Shown here one piece after another: positions 18,254-27,107 of a stretch of DNA of 64,000 nucleotides. The translations under genes were made by a program, and so were the position numbers. The stretch is from Pseudomonas argentinensis. GTDB taxonomy: Bacteria > Pseudomonadota > Gammaproteobacteria > Pseudomonadales > Pseudomonadaceae. The stretch spans positions 1 through 64,000 of the forward strand of contig NZ_CP056087.1 of assembly GCF_001839655.2 (NCBI RefSeq). Reading direction: 5' to 3'. Numbering within the stretch: the stretch's first letter is position 1; the number at the start of each line of letters is the position of its first letter. The notes beneath the pieces were generated by a model. The model ran no database searches and was not told where the DNA came from. It worked only from the letters and a program-made list of their open reading frames with translations.

Positions 18254-19141
18254 TCAACGCTCCCAGGGCGGAGGCGGCTCGCGGTCCTTGGGCTCTTCCT
18301 CGGCATTCAGCGCGGCCTGGCGGCGCGCCTCTTCGGCCAGGGCGGCCTTGATCTCGCGCATCACCGCGTCGACGTCGGCTTCGTCTTCCGGATCATTGAA
18401 TTCGCCGGTCAGCACGCTATCCGGGGTCAGTTTGCCTTCTTCATAGAGCGCCCACATTTCCTTGGCGTACTTGCTGTACTTGAGCTCCGGGGCGAACTGG
18501 CCGAAGTACGCGGCCATGTTGCCGACGTCGCGCTCGAGCATCTTGAAGGCGTGGTTGTTGCCGGCGGCGTCCACCGCCTGGGGCAGGTCAATGATCACCG
18601 GGCCGTCCGGGCCGAGCAGTACGTTGAACTCCGACAGGTCGCCGTGCACCAGGCCGGCACACAGCATCTTCACGATCTCCTCGATCATGAAGGCATGGAA
18701 TTCGCGGGCGTCGTCGGGGTGCAGGTCGACGTCGTTGAGGCGCGGCGCCACATCGCCTTCACCATCGGTGACCAGTTCCATCAGCAGCACGCCGTCCAGG
18801 AAATCATAGGGCTTGGGCACCCGCACGCCGGCACTGGCCAGGCGAAACAGCGCGGCGACCTCGGCGTTCTGCCAGTTCTCCTCCTGGTTCTTGCGCCCGT
18901 ACTTGGAGCCCTTCGCCATGGCCCGCGCATCACGACTGTTGCGCACCTTGCGGCCCTCCTGATACTCGGCGGCCTGGCGGAATCCGCGTTTGTTGGCCTC
19001 CTTGTAAACCTTGGCGCAGCGCAACTCGGAACCGCAACGCACCACGTAGACCGCTGCTTCCTTGCCGCTCATCAGAGGGCGAATCACCTCGTCCACCAGG
19101 CCGTCCTCGACCAGGGGCTCAATGCGTTTTGGCGTCTTCAT
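18254..19141 (-). CDS. RIO1-family serine protein kinase
   Basis: 295 residues. Atypical kinase of the RIO group: P-loop-like ISGKEAAVY-type segment (MSGKEAAVYVVRC), Lys in LRCAKVYKE, catalytic loop HGDLSEFNVLL near 175-185 and metal-binding IIDLPQAVD near 193. The flexible RIO loop (GRKVRNSRDARAMAKGSKYGR) is intact. The C-terminus is acidic and proline-rich (EEEPKDREPPPPWER). P. aeruginosa has the orthologue PA4780; substrates are unclear. Confidence 0.92.
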   Translation of the reverse strand: MKTPKRIEPLVEDGLVDEVIRPLMSGKEAAVYVVRCGSELRCAKVYKEANKRGFRQAAEYQEGRKVRNSRDARAMAKGSKYGRKNQEENWQNAEVAALFRLASAGVRVPKPYDFLDGVLLMELVTDGEGDVAPRLNDVDLHPDDAREFHAFMIEEIVKMLCAGLVHGDLSEFNVLLGPDGPVIIDLPQAVDAAGNNHAFKMLERDVGNMAAYFGQFAPELKYSKYAKEMWALYEEGKLTPDSVLTGEFNDPEDEADVDAVMREIKAALAEEARRQAALNAEEEPKDREPPPPWER

Positions 19142-19313
19142 CAGCTTTTATCGGGGTCCTCGGTGGGCTATGCGGCCCTTTTATACGGCAAACCAGGGGC
19201 AGCGCCCAGCCCATGAAAAAAATGCGCCAGCCGATGCAGTTTGAAAGTGCGATTGGCACTGGCGCGCAATCAGCCAGATACCGACAATTCGGACATCGTT
19301 ACAGGAGATGAAC

Positions 19314-20357
19314 ATGAGCGAAGAACGCCGCTGGCAGGCCGTGTGCGGGCGTGATGCCGCGCAGGATGGTCAATTCGTCTTCGCCGTGCGCTCGACCGGC
19401 ATCTATTGCCGGCCCAGCTGCCCGGCTCGTCGACCATGCCGTGAAAACGTCAGTTTCCATGATGGCCCGGCACAGGCAGAAGCGGCGGGATACCGGCCCT
19501 GCAAACGCTGCACGCCCCAGGGCAGCAGCCCGGCCGAGCAGCTCGACGCGTTGGTGACCGCGGCCTGCCGCCTGCTCGACGAGGCCGATAAACCAACGCC
19601 CCTCGACGAGCTGGCGGCGCGCATCGGCTTGTCTGCCTCCCACCTGGCCCGGGCCTTCAAGGCGCGCACCGGCCTGACGCCCAAGGCCTGGGCCAACGCC
19701 CACCAGCGCGAGCGACTGGCTGCCAGCCTGCCGGGCGCCAGGTCGGTACTCGACGCGGCGCTGGACAACGGCTACAGCAATACTCGCAGCCTCTATGCAC
19801 AAAGCCATGGTGTGGCCCTGGCACGGCGTCGCCTGGGATCGCCGGGCGAGACGCTGCGCGTGGCCGTGGTGCCCTGCCCACTCGGTCATCTGCTGCTGGC
19901 CAGCAGCGAAAACGGGCTGTGTGCGCTGCTGTTCGGCGACTCGCCCGACGCCTTGGAAACCGAGCTGCGCCAACGCTTCCCGGCGGCCAGCCTGCAGGCC
20001 GATGAGGGGCAGCTGCAGGCGTGGCTGAGCGAAGTGCTGCAGCAACTGCGCGAGCCCGCGCGCGCCGCCGGGCTGCCGCTGGATCTGCGCGGCACGGCTT
20101 TCCAGCAACGCGTCTGGCAGGCCCTGCGCGCCATTCCCGTCGGGCAGACGCGCACCTACGGGCAGCTCGCCACCACCCTCGACAGTCACCCGCGGGCCAT
20201 CGCCCGCGCCTGTGCCAGCAACCCCTTGGGCCTGCTGGTGCCCTGCCACCGGGTAACTGCCGCCGATGGCAGCCTGGGCGGCTACCGCTGGGGCGTGGCC
20301 CGCAAGGCGGCCTTGCTGGCGGCCGAAGCGGAAACGCGTGAAGAGAAAACCCCGTAA
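19314..20357 (+). CDS. ada: Bifunctional Ada: methylphosphotriester/O6-alkylguanine transferase and regulator
   Basis: 347 residues. N-terminal Ada zinc/phosphotriester domain with the four cysteines in YCRPSCPARRPC...CKRC (the first being the methyl acceptor that turns on regulator activity); AraC-type helix-turn-helix at about 80-170 (SASHLARAFKARTGLTPKAWA); C-terminal MGMT domain with active-site PCHR near 314. CAGGAG lies directly against an ATG at 19308, so the ATG at 19314, with proper spacing, is preferred. Self-inducing adaptive response to alkylation is expected from the family. Confidence 0.95.
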   Translation: MSEERRWQAVCGRDAAQDGQFVFAVRSTGIYCRPSCPARRPCRENVSFHDGPAQAEAAGYRPCKRCTPQGSSPAEQLDALVTAACRLLDEADKPTPLDELAARIGLSASHLARAFKARTGLTPKAWANAHQRERLAASLPGARSVLDAALDNGYSNTRSLYAQSHGVALARRRLGSPGETLRVAVVPCPLGHLLLASSENGLCALLFGDSPDALETELRQRFPAASLQADEGQLQAWLSEVLQQLREPARAAGLPLDLRGTAFQQRVWQALRAIPVGQTRTYGQLATTLDSHPRAIARACASNPLGLLVPCHRVTAADGSLGGYRWGVARKAALLAAEAETREEKTP

Positions 20358-20362
20358 CGGGG
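20341..20362 (-). terminator. Terminator of the thiolase gene, nested in the end of ada
   Basis: CCCCG-TAA-CGGGG (5-bp stem) followed on the minus strand by TTTTCTCTT. The loop is the ada stop codon TAA (20355-20357), so the terminator of the convergent thiolase gene is written into the last codons of ada. Confidence 0.65.
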
Positions 20363-20405
20363 CGTCGAGCGAAGCGATAGCAAGGGGGTTGCTACGCTGG
20401 AAGCC

Positions 20406-21683
20406 TCAGCGCTCCAGAATCGCCGTCACGCCCTGTCCGCCCGCGGCGCAGATGGAAATCAGGCCACGGCCCTCACCGGCGACCGCCAGCAGCTTGGCCA
20501 GGTTGGCGACAATCCGCCCACCCGTGGCGGCGAACGGGTGGCCGGCAGCCAGGGAGCTGCCTTTGACGTTGAGCCTGGCGCGGTCGATGCTGCCCAGCGG
20601 CTGCTCCAGGCCCATTCGTTCCCGGCAGTAGTCGGCGTCTTCCCAGGCCTTGAGGGTGCACAGCACCTGGGCGGCGAAGGCCTCGTGGATCTCGTAGTAA
20701 TCGAAATCCTGCAGGCTCAGGCCGTTGCGCGCCAATAGCCGCGGCACGGCGTACACCGGCGCCATCAGCAGCCCTTCGTGGCCTTTGACGAAATCCACCG
20801 CCGCCGCCTCACCGTCGCGCCAGTAGGCGAGAATCGGCAGGCCACGGGCCTTGGCCCATTCCTCGCTGGCGAGCAGCACCAGCGACGCACCGTCGGTCAG
20901 GGGCGTGGAATTGGCGGCGGTCAGGGAGCCGCGCTGGCCCTTCTCGAACACCGGCTTGAGAGTCGCCAGCTTGGCCAGGTCGATATCGGGGCGCAGGTTC
21001 TGATCACGGGTCAGGCCCAGAAACGGCGTCATCAGGTCATCCTGCCAGCCGTCGGCATAGGCCGCGGCGAGCTTGCGATGACTGTCCACGGCCAACTGGT
21101 CCTGCTCGTCCCGCGGGATGGACCAGTGCTGCGCCATCAGTTCGCAATGCTGGCCCATGGACAGGCCGGTGCGTGGCTCGCCATTGCGTGGCAACGACGG
21201 CGCCAGATGCCGCGGACGAATTTGCAGCAGCGTCTTGAGCTTGTCACCGGTGCTCCTCGCCCGGTTGGCTTGTAAGAGGATCTTGCGCAGGCCTTCGTTG
21301 ACGCCAATCGGCGCGTCCGAGGTGGTGTCCACGCCGCCGGCGATACCACACTCTATCTGCCCCAGGGCAATCTTGTTGGCGACCAGCAACGCCGCCTCCA
21401 GGCCGGTGCCGCAGGCTTGTTGCAGGTCATAGGCCGGGGTTTCGGCGGCCAGGCGCGAGCCGAGCACGCATTCGCGGGTCAGGTTGAAGTCCCGCGAGTG
21501 CTTGAGCACCGCGCCGGCCAACACCTCGCCGAGGCGCTCGCCATGCAGGTTGTAGCGCTCGACCAGGCCTTCCAGCGCGCTGGTGAGCATGGCCTGGTTG
21601 CTGGCCGTGGCGTAGGCGCTGTTGGAGCGGGCGAAGGGAATACGGTTGCCACCAACGATGGCGACCCGGCGCGGCAGGCTCAT
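20406..21683 (-). CDS. Acetyl-CoA acetyltransferase (thiolase), FadI-like
   Basis: 425 residues. Thiolase fold with nucleophile Cys in QQACGTGLEAAL (near 97), His in EIHEAFAAQ (near 365), SSLAAGHPFAATGGR and the second catalytic Cys in SICAAGGQG. It cleaves or forms 3-ketoacyl-CoA. AAGGAG stands 9 bases before the ATG. It is divergent from the FabG-like gene; with the MaoC-like gene this makes a thiolase, ketoreductase, hydratase set, the same three types as M. tuberculosis fadA2-fabG4-htdX. Confidence 0.92.
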   Translation of the reverse strand: MSLPRRVAIVGGNRIPFARSNSAYATASNQAMLTSALEGLVERYNLHGERLGEVLAGAVLKHSRDFNLTRECVLGSRLAAETPAYDLQQACGTGLEAALLVANKIALGQIECGIAGGVDTTSDAPIGVNEGLRKILLQANRARSTGDKLKTLLQIRPRHLAPSLPRNGEPRTGLSMGQHCELMAQHWSIPRDEQDQLAVDSHRKLAAAYADGWQDDLMTPFLGLTRDQNLRPDIDLAKLATLKPVFEKGQRGSLTAANSTPLTDGASLVLLASEEWAKARGLPILAYWRDGEAAAVDFVKGHEGLLMAPVYAVPRLLARNGLSLQDFDYYEIHEAFAAQVLCTLKAWEDADYCRERMGLEQPLGSIDRARLNVKGSSLAAGHPFAATGGRIVANLAKLLAVAGEGRGLISICAAGGQGVTAILER

Positions 21684-21819
21684 GAACGGCTCCTTGCAGG
21701 TAATATTTTGTGGCAATTCACCGACACGGGGGCCGGTCATTGGGCTGCTGTCGATGCATGAAACGAGTGATGGCGTAGAGTGGTCAACCACTTTGAGTTT
21801 CAGCCCTGGAGTCTGTTCC

Positions 21820-23175
21820 ATGTCCGATCGCTACCTCAACTTCGCCAATACGCCGGCTGGCCGTCGCCTGGTCGGTGCGCTCGGTCTGCCCGCGCCACTG
21901 CCCCTGGAGCGTTGGGTAGCGGGTCGCAATCGGCCATTGGAAGGCGCCCTGCTGATCGGCGGTGAGGGCGATCTGGGCGCCGCGGTGGCGGGCTTTGCCA
22001 AGCGCCTGACCGATGAGCTGTTCGCGCCCCGTGACGAGCAGTTCGGCCTGCCGCGCTGGACCGCCGAACACGGCCCCGGGCTCAAGGGCCTGGTTTTCGA
22101 TGCCAGCGGCCTGCGCCGCTTCGAGGAACTCGACGCCCTGCGCCAGTTCTTCCAGCCAGCGCTGAAGAACCTCGATCGCTGCCCCCATGTGGTGGTGCTC
22201 GGTCGTGCGCCGCACACGCTTGACGATCCGCAGGCCTCGAGCGTGCAGCGCGCCCTGGAAGGTTTCACCCGCTCGCTGGCCAAGGAAATCCGCCGCGGCG
22301 GCACCGTGCAACTGCTGCACGTCGACCCGGGCGCGGAGAACCAGCTCGAAGGCGCGTTGCGCTTTCTGCTCTCCCCCAAGAGCGCCTACATCTCGGCCCA
22401 GGTGCTGCGCCTGCAACCCTGCGCCGAGCAGGTCAGCGACTGGACGCGCCCGCTGGCCGGCAAGACCGCGCTGGTCACCGGTGCCAGCCGCGGCATTGGC
22501 GCCGCTATCGCCGAAACCCTAGCCCGTGACGGCGCCGAGGTGCTCCTGCTGGACGTGCCACCCGCCAACGACGCCCTCGACGCCCTGGCTGCGCGCCTCG
22601 GTGGTCGCAGCCTGGCCCTGGACATCTGCGCCGAAGACGCGCCGCGCAAACTGGTCGAGGCGCTGCCCGGCGGCGTGGATATCGTCGTGCACAATGCCGG
22701 CATCACCCGCGACAAGACCCTGGCGAAAATGAGCGAGGGGCTTTGGGACTCGGTAATCGACGTCAACCTGCGTGCCCCGCAGCAACTCACCGCCGCGCTG
22801 CTGGAAGCCGGCACCCTGCGCGACAACGGCCGCGTGGTGCTGATCGCCTCGCTCAGCGGCATCGCTGGCAACGTCGGGCAGACCAACTACGCGACCAGCA
22901 AGGCCGGGCTGATTGGCCTTGCCCAGAGCTGGGCGCCGGCCCTGGCGCAACGCGGCATCAGCATCAACGCAGTGGCGCCGGGCTTTATCGAAACGGGCAT
23001 GACCGCCGCCATTCCCTTCACCATTCGCGAGGCCGGCCGGCGCATGAACTCGATGAATCAGGGCGGCCTGCCCCAGGATGTCGCCGAAGCGGTAGCCTGG
23101 TTCGCGCAGCCCGGCTCGGGGGCGGTCAGCGGTCAGGTGTTGCGGGTCTGCGGGCAGAGCCTGCTGGGCGCCTGA
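21820..23175 (+). CDS. 3-ketoacyl-CoA/ACP reductase, FabG4-like (two-domain)
   Basis: 451 residues, about 200 more than ordinary FabG. The N-terminal 210 residues form a degenerate Rossmann-like domain; the catalytic SDR domain starts near 213 with TGASRGIG, then HNAGI, Ser in IASLSGIAG and Tyr-x-x-x-Lys in NYATSKAG. This is the FabG4 (high-molecular-weight FabG) layout, which uses NADH and CoA-linked substrates in characterised members. It should work with the thiolase and MaoC-like gene nearby. Confidence 0.9.
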   Translation: MSDRYLNFANTPAGRRLVGALGLPAPLPLERWVAGRNRPLEGALLIGGEGDLGAAVAGFAKRLTDELFAPRDEQFGLPRWTAEHGPGLKGLVFDASGLRRFEELDALRQFFQPALKNLDRCPHVVVLGRAPHTLDDPQASSVQRALEGFTRSLAKEIRRGGTVQLLHVDPGAENQLEGALRFLLSPKSAYISAQVLRLQPCAEQVSDWTRPLAGKTALVTGASRGIGAAIAETLARDGAEVLLLDVPPANDALDALAARLGGRSLALDICAEDAPRKLVEALPGGVDIVVHNAGITRDKTLAKMSEGLWDSVIDVNLRAPQQLTAALLEAGTLRDNGRVVLIASLSGIAGNVGQTNYATSKAGLIGLAQSWAPALAQRGISINAVAPGFIETGMTAAIPFTIREAGRRMNSMNQGGLPQDVAEAVAWFAQPGSGAVSGQVLRVCGQSLLGA

Positions 23176-23607
23176 TCACGAAGCGGCGGTACGGCCGCGA
23201 CGACGGAACTCCACCGGCGTCTGGCCGACCCAGCGCTTGAACGCGCGGCAGAAGGTACTGGGCTCGGAGAAGCCGGTGCGTTCGGCGATCCGTTCGATAC
23301 GCTCTTCGGTGTCCACCAGCAGGCGTTTGGCCAGGTTGCAGCGACAATCGCTGAGCAACTCGTTGAAGCGCACGCCGGCCTGGGCCAACCGCTCGCGCAG
23401 TCGCCGTGCCGGCATGCCCAGGCGAGCGGCAACCTGTTCCAGGGTCGCGCCTTCGACCAGCAGTTCATCAATCAGCCGATTCACCTCACCGACCAGCTCC
23501 AGGCGCGCGTGACCAGCGCTCGAGGGAATCGAGGTGCGCAGACACGGGAACCTCGGCATCACGGCGGGCGGAGGCATGACGGGCCTGTGCTTGTCCGGGT
23601 TGGGCAT
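23176..23607 (-). CDS. Short AraC-family transcriptional regulator
   Basis: 143 residues: a proline-rich start, then only the double helix-turn-helix of AraC proteins (about 40-140; LEQVAARLGMPARRLRERLA and SEPSTFCRAFKRWVGQTPVEFRR). The usual ligand-binding N-terminal domain (150-200 residues) is missing. No remnant of it is seen upstream, where the MaoC-like gene diverges after 178 bp. It ends one base after the fabG4-like stop on the other strand. It could control the adjacent fatty-acid genes without a ligand domain. Confidence 0.8.
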   Translation of the reverse strand: MPNPDKHRPVMPPPAVMPRFPCLRTSIPSSAGHARLELVGEVNRLIDELLVEGATLEQVAARLGMPARRLRERLAQAGVRFNELLSDCRCNLAKRLLVDTEERIERIAERTGFSEPSTFCRAFKRWVGQTPVEFRRRGRTAAS

Positions 23608-23785
23608 GCTGCATTCCTTGCGTCTGTGATGGCCGGATCAATTCACCCACCCAAGCGTAGGCAGCTTTTGCCATCTGCGCTCGGCCAGTGGGCAATCGTT
23701 TGCCCAGCGGGCACCAATGGCCGCTGGCTAATGTCCTAGATCTCGACGAGAGTACCCACAACCCCACCTTGCAGCGGAGCGCACG

Positions 23786-24637
23786 ATGGCAACCGAATGG
23801 CTCGATTTGCACACCCCACCGGCCTTGCCCGGCCTGCTCTTGCGCGCGGCGACCCGGCGTGGAATCACCGGCAAGGTGTTGCCGCACCCTGGGCTGCGCT
23901 GCCCGGTGCGCGTCGATGCCAGTCACCTGGCGCGCTATCGACAGCTGTGTGGTTTCGGCGACGATGCGCGCCTGCCCGCCACCTACCCCCATTTGCTGGC
24001 CTTCACCCTGCAGATGAAGCTGCTTACCGAGCCCGACTTTCCCTTCCCGTTGCTTGGCCTGGTGCACCTGGAGAACCGCATCCGCGTGGTGCGCCAGCTG
24101 GCCGGCCTGGGCCCCTTCACCCTGAGCGTGGAGGCGAGCAACCTGGCGCCCCACGACAAGGGTGCGGTGTTCAGCGTGATCACCCGCCTCGAGGATCAAC
24201 TCGGCCTGCTCTGGGAGGGCGACAGCCGCCTGCTCTGCCGTGGCGTCAAGCTCGACGGCCCCGCCATCAGCCGCAGTGAACCGCCCAGCCTGCCGATGGA
24301 CGAGCTGGACAGCTGGCAGGCGCCGTCGAACATCGGCCGCCGTTACGCGCGGGTGTCCGGCGACTACAACCCCATCCACCTGTCGACCCTGAGCGCCAAG
24401 CCGTTCGGCTTCCCTTGCGCCATCGCCCACGGCCTGTGGAACAAGGCGCGCGCGCTGGCGGCGCTGCACGCTCACCTGCCGGCCTCGGGCTACAGCGTCG
24501 AGGTGCGCTTCCAGAAACCGGTATTGCTGCCGAGCACGCTGCGCATGCGTGCCAGCCTGCCGGCGGCGGAGGGTCAGTTCGACCTGCGCGGTAAGGACGA
24601 TGTGCCGCATTTGGCCGGCTACTGGCAGGTCATTTGA
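23786..24637 (+). CDS. MaoC-like (R)-specific acyl dehydratase/hydratase
   Basis: 283 residues. Double hot-dog type: the C-terminal half has the hydratase 2 motif SGDYNPIHLS near 191 and PCAIAHGLWNKARAL. It would hydrate trans-2-enoyl-CoA to (R)-3-hydroxyacyl-CoA or do the reverse. It stands divergent from the short AraC regulator and completes the thiolase/reductase/hydratase set; an HtdX-like role is inferred. Confidence 0.88.
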   Translation: MATEWLDLHTPPALPGLLLRAATRRGITGKVLPHPGLRCPVRVDASHLARYRQLCGFGDDARLPATYPHLLAFTLQMKLLTEPDFPFPLLGLVHLENRIRVVRQLAGLGPFTLSVEASNLAPHDKGAVFSVITRLEDQLGLLWEGDSRLLCRGVKLDGPAISRSEPPSLPMDELDSWQAPSNIGRRYARVSGDYNPIHLSTLSAKPFGFPCAIAHGLWNKARALAALHAHLPASGYSVEVRFQKPVLLPSTLRMRASLPAAEGQFDLRGKDDVPHLAGYWQVI

Positions 24638-24678
24638 GCGCATGAAAGAATGTGCGGCCTCTGCCCAAGGGACGCCCC

Positions 24679-24981
24679 ATGAACATCGCCGAACTCACCG
24701 CCCGCCTGCACGCCATTCGTGATCGCAACGCCTGGCGCCAATTTCACGCGCCAAAGAACCTGGCCATGGCCGCCAGCGTGGAAATGGCCGAGCTGGCGGA
24801 AATCTTCCAATGGCTCAGCGAAGACCAGTCGCGCCAGCTGCCGGCAGACCAGCTCGAACATGCCGGCCAGGAAATCGGTGACGTGGTGCTCTACCTGCTA
24901 CTCCTGTGCAGCGAGCTGGGCCTGGACATGGACCAGGTGGTGCGCGCCAAGCTGGCCGATAGCGAACGGCGGTTCGCCTGA
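24679..24981 (+). CDS. MazG-like nucleotide pyrophosphohydrolase
   Basis: 100 residues, all-alpha NTP pyrophosphatase of the RS21-C6/MazG group. The metal-binding ExxE...ExxD pattern is seen in EMAELAEIFQW and EIGDVVLYLLLLC. It probably removes non-canonical or excess (d)NTPs. Its TGA stop overlaps the cmoM ATG by one base, so the two genes are translationally coupled. Confidence 0.9.
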   Translation: MNIAELTARLHAIRDRNAWRQFHAPKNLAMAASVEMAELAEIFQWLSEDQSRQLPADQLEHAGQEIGDVVLYLLLLCSELGLDMDQVVRAKLADSERRFA

Positions 24982-25730
24982 TGAGCGACCGGCACTTCGA
25001 TGAACTGGCCACCCGCTTCGCCGAGAAGATCTATGGCGGCGCCAAGGGCGCGATCCGCCTGGCCGTGCTGCAGGCCGATCTCGCCGAAGCCCTGCCAGAG
25101 CGCCCGTTGCGGGTGCTCGACGTCGGCGCCGGCCTGGGCCATATGGCGCTGTGGCTGGCCGAACGCGGTCACCAGGTCACCCTGGCCGAGCCCGCCGAGC
25201 CCATGCTCGCCGGCGCCCGTGAACGCTTCGCCCAAGCCGGCATGGAGGCCACCTTCATCCTCGCGCCCTGGCAGGAATTGCCGGGGCGTTTCACGGCGCC
25301 CTTCGACCTGGTCATCTGCCACGCGGTGCTCGAATGGCTGGCCGAACCGGCCGCCATCCTCCCTGCCCTGCATGGGCTGACCGCTACCGATGGCTGGCTG
25401 TCCCTGGCGTTCTACAACAGGGACGCGCTGATCTACCGCAATCTGCTCAAGGGCCACCTGCGCAAACTGCGCAAGGAGGAATTCGCCGGTGAGAAGCACA
25501 GCCTGACGCCCCAGCGCCCGCTCGACCCGCGGCAACTCCAATCGCAACTTGCCGCCAGCTGGCAGGTCGAACACAGGAGCGGCGTACGGGTTTTCCACGA
25601 CTACATGCCACGGGACTTCCAGGCCAAGGCACAGCTTGCCGACCTGCTGGAAATGGAGCTGGCGCACCGCCGCCACCCAGCCTTCGCCGGTCTGGGACGC
25701 TACCTGCACTGGATCTGTCGGCCACGCTGA
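24981..25730 (+). CDS. cmoM: tRNA 5-carboxymethoxyuridine methyltransferase
   Basis: 249 residues. SAM-dependent methyltransferase with motif [20 protein letters not shown] near 44-62. The start [26 protein letters not shown] and [21 protein letters not shown] segment ([22 protein letters not shown]) are the signature of CmoM (formerly SmtA), which methylates cmo5U34 in tRNA to mcmo5U. Confidence 0.93.
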   Translation: MSDRHFDELATRFAEKIYGGAKGAIRLAVLQADLAEALPERPLRVLDVGAGLGHMALWLAERGHQVTLAEPAEPMLAGARERFAQAGMEATFILAPWQELPGRFTAPFDLVICHAVLEWLAEPAAILPALHGLTATDGWLSLAFYNRDALIYRNLLKGHLRKLRKEEFAGEKHSLTPQRPLDPRQLQSQLAASWQVEHRSGVRVFHDYMPRDFQAKAQLADLLEMELAHRRHPAFAGLGRYLHWICRPR

Positions 25731-25755
25731 CGCCTGCTTTGCCAGGAGAGACGCC

Positions 25756-26373
25756 ATGAAACGCATCGCCCTGTTGCTGCTCACCCTCGCCCTGGCCGCC
25801 TGCCAGAGCCATAATCCGTACGGCACCGACTCCGTGCCCCTGCCGCCAGCGCCGCCGGGTGCCGCCAACCATTTCGACCGCAGCGCCTACCCGGCCGCCC
25901 CCCGCGACTATGGGGCCTACCGCAGCTGGGCCTGGCAACAGCGCCCGGCCGGCAGCGCCTGGGCCAGCGCCGACCTGGTACAGGACGCCCTCAACAATGC
26001 CCTCGACCAGCGGGGCCTGCGCCCTGCCCAGGGCAATGCCGCCGCCGATCTCAAGGTACGCACCGACACCCGCCTGGAGCGCCGCGTGCGCCAGGTGGCC
26101 GACAGTTACGACCCTTACTATGGCGGCGGTTATGGCAGCTTCGGCAACCGTGGCTACTACGGCAACGGCGTCGGCGTGGGTGCCCGTGTACCGCTGACCC
26201 GCACCTACCAAGAGGAAGTCGTGGTGGTACGCATCGATTTCTTCGACGGCCGCAGCGGCGAACAGGTGTGGAGCGGCCAGGCGGAGATGCGCAGCAGCGG
26301 CAGCCAGGCCGAACGTGCCGACGCTCTGCGCAAGGCCGTCAGTGACGCCCTCGGCGAGTACCCGCCAGCATGA
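25756..26373 (+). CDS. DUF4136 lipoprotein, copy 1
   Basis: 205 residues with a lipoprotein signal (LALAAC, Cys17). The body has the DUF4136 pattern [14 protein letters not shown]...[18 protein letters not shown]...[26 protein letters not shown] Tyr/Gly-rich stretch ([20 protein letters not shown]) interrupts the domain. Envelope protein of unknown role; it is the first of a tandem pair, with 32 bp to the second. Confidence 0.85.
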   Translation: MKRIALLLLTLALAACQSHNPYGTDSVPLPPAPPGAANHFDRSAYPAAPRDYGAYRSWAWQQRPAGSAWASADLVQDALNNALDQRGLRPAQGNAAADLKVRTDTRLERRVRQVADSYDPYYGGGYGSFGNRGYYGNGVGVGARVPLTRTYQEEVVVVRIDFFDGRSGEQVWSGQAEMRSSGSQAERADALRKAVSDALGEYPPA

Positions 26374-26405
26374 ACCACTCTATCAATGGATTCAGGAGAA
26401 AACCG

Positions 26406-26969
26406 ATGCGCCGCCTGCCTCTGCTACTGATTCCCCTGCTGCTGTTGCTTGGCGCCTGCCAGAGCCAGCAGATCAACCGCGACTTCGACGCCAGCCGGGA
26501 TTTCGGTGCGTACCGCAGCTGGAGCTGGCAGGAGCCGGCGGTGCAGTACAAGCCCGACGACCCGCGCATCCGCAGCGACCTCACCGAACAGCGCCTGCGC
26601 AGCGCAGTGGCGGATCAACTCGACCAGCGCGGCCTGCGTCCGGCAGCGGCCGGCGCCAAGGGCGATCTGACGGTTCAGGTATGGCTGGTCGTCGATGACC
26701 GCCAGCAGCAGATCAGCAGCGGTTTCGGCGGCGGTTTCGGCGGGTACTGGGGCCCTTATTGGGGCGGCCCTGGCTACAACGAAACCCGCACCCTCGACTA
26801 CAAGGTGGCGACCGTGCAGGTCGACCTGTTCGATGGCAAGGATGGCAAGCTGGTCTGGCGCGGCAGCGACGAGCGCATCGTGCGCAATGCCGCCGGCAAC
26901 CCGACCGAGCGGGACGCGGAAATCCGCGAAACCGTCGGCCGGGTGCTCGGCCAGTATCCACCCCGCTAG
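26406..26969 (+). CDS. DUF4136 lipoprotein, copy 2
   Basis: 187 residues, lipobox LLGAC. It shares the layout of the preceding gene ([44 protein letters not shown]) and has its own glycine/tryptophan-rich insert (GGGFGGYWGPYWGGPGY). The two genes are a clear tandem duplication that has diverged. I start it at ATG 26406; an in-frame ATG at 26370 overlaps copy 1 and gives no lipoprotein signal. Confidence 0.85.
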   Translation: MRRLPLLLIPLLLLLGACQSQQINRDFDASRDFGAYRSWSWQEPAVQYKPDDPRIRSDLTEQRLRSAVADQLDQRGLRPAAAGAKGDLTVQVWLVVDDRQQQISSGFGGGFGGYWGPYWGGPGYNETRTLDYKVATVQVDLFDGKDGKLVWRGSDERIVRNAAGNPTERDAEIRETVGRVLGQYPPR

Positions 26970-27107
26970 AGCACCGACCAATAGGAGCAACGCCGAGGGC
27001 CTGTAGGAGCCCCGCCCCGATGGCAGGGGCAAGGCTGATACGGCGCTAGGACCACACTCGCTTCACGCCGAGGTCGACGCGCCTACGGCTCGGGTTGCCG
27101 CGGCGTC

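Noticed and set aside
23176..23607. AraC regulator truncated by an insertion
   Set aside because: No mobile element, repeat or leftover of a ligand domain is seen upstream, so a recent truncation cannot be supported.
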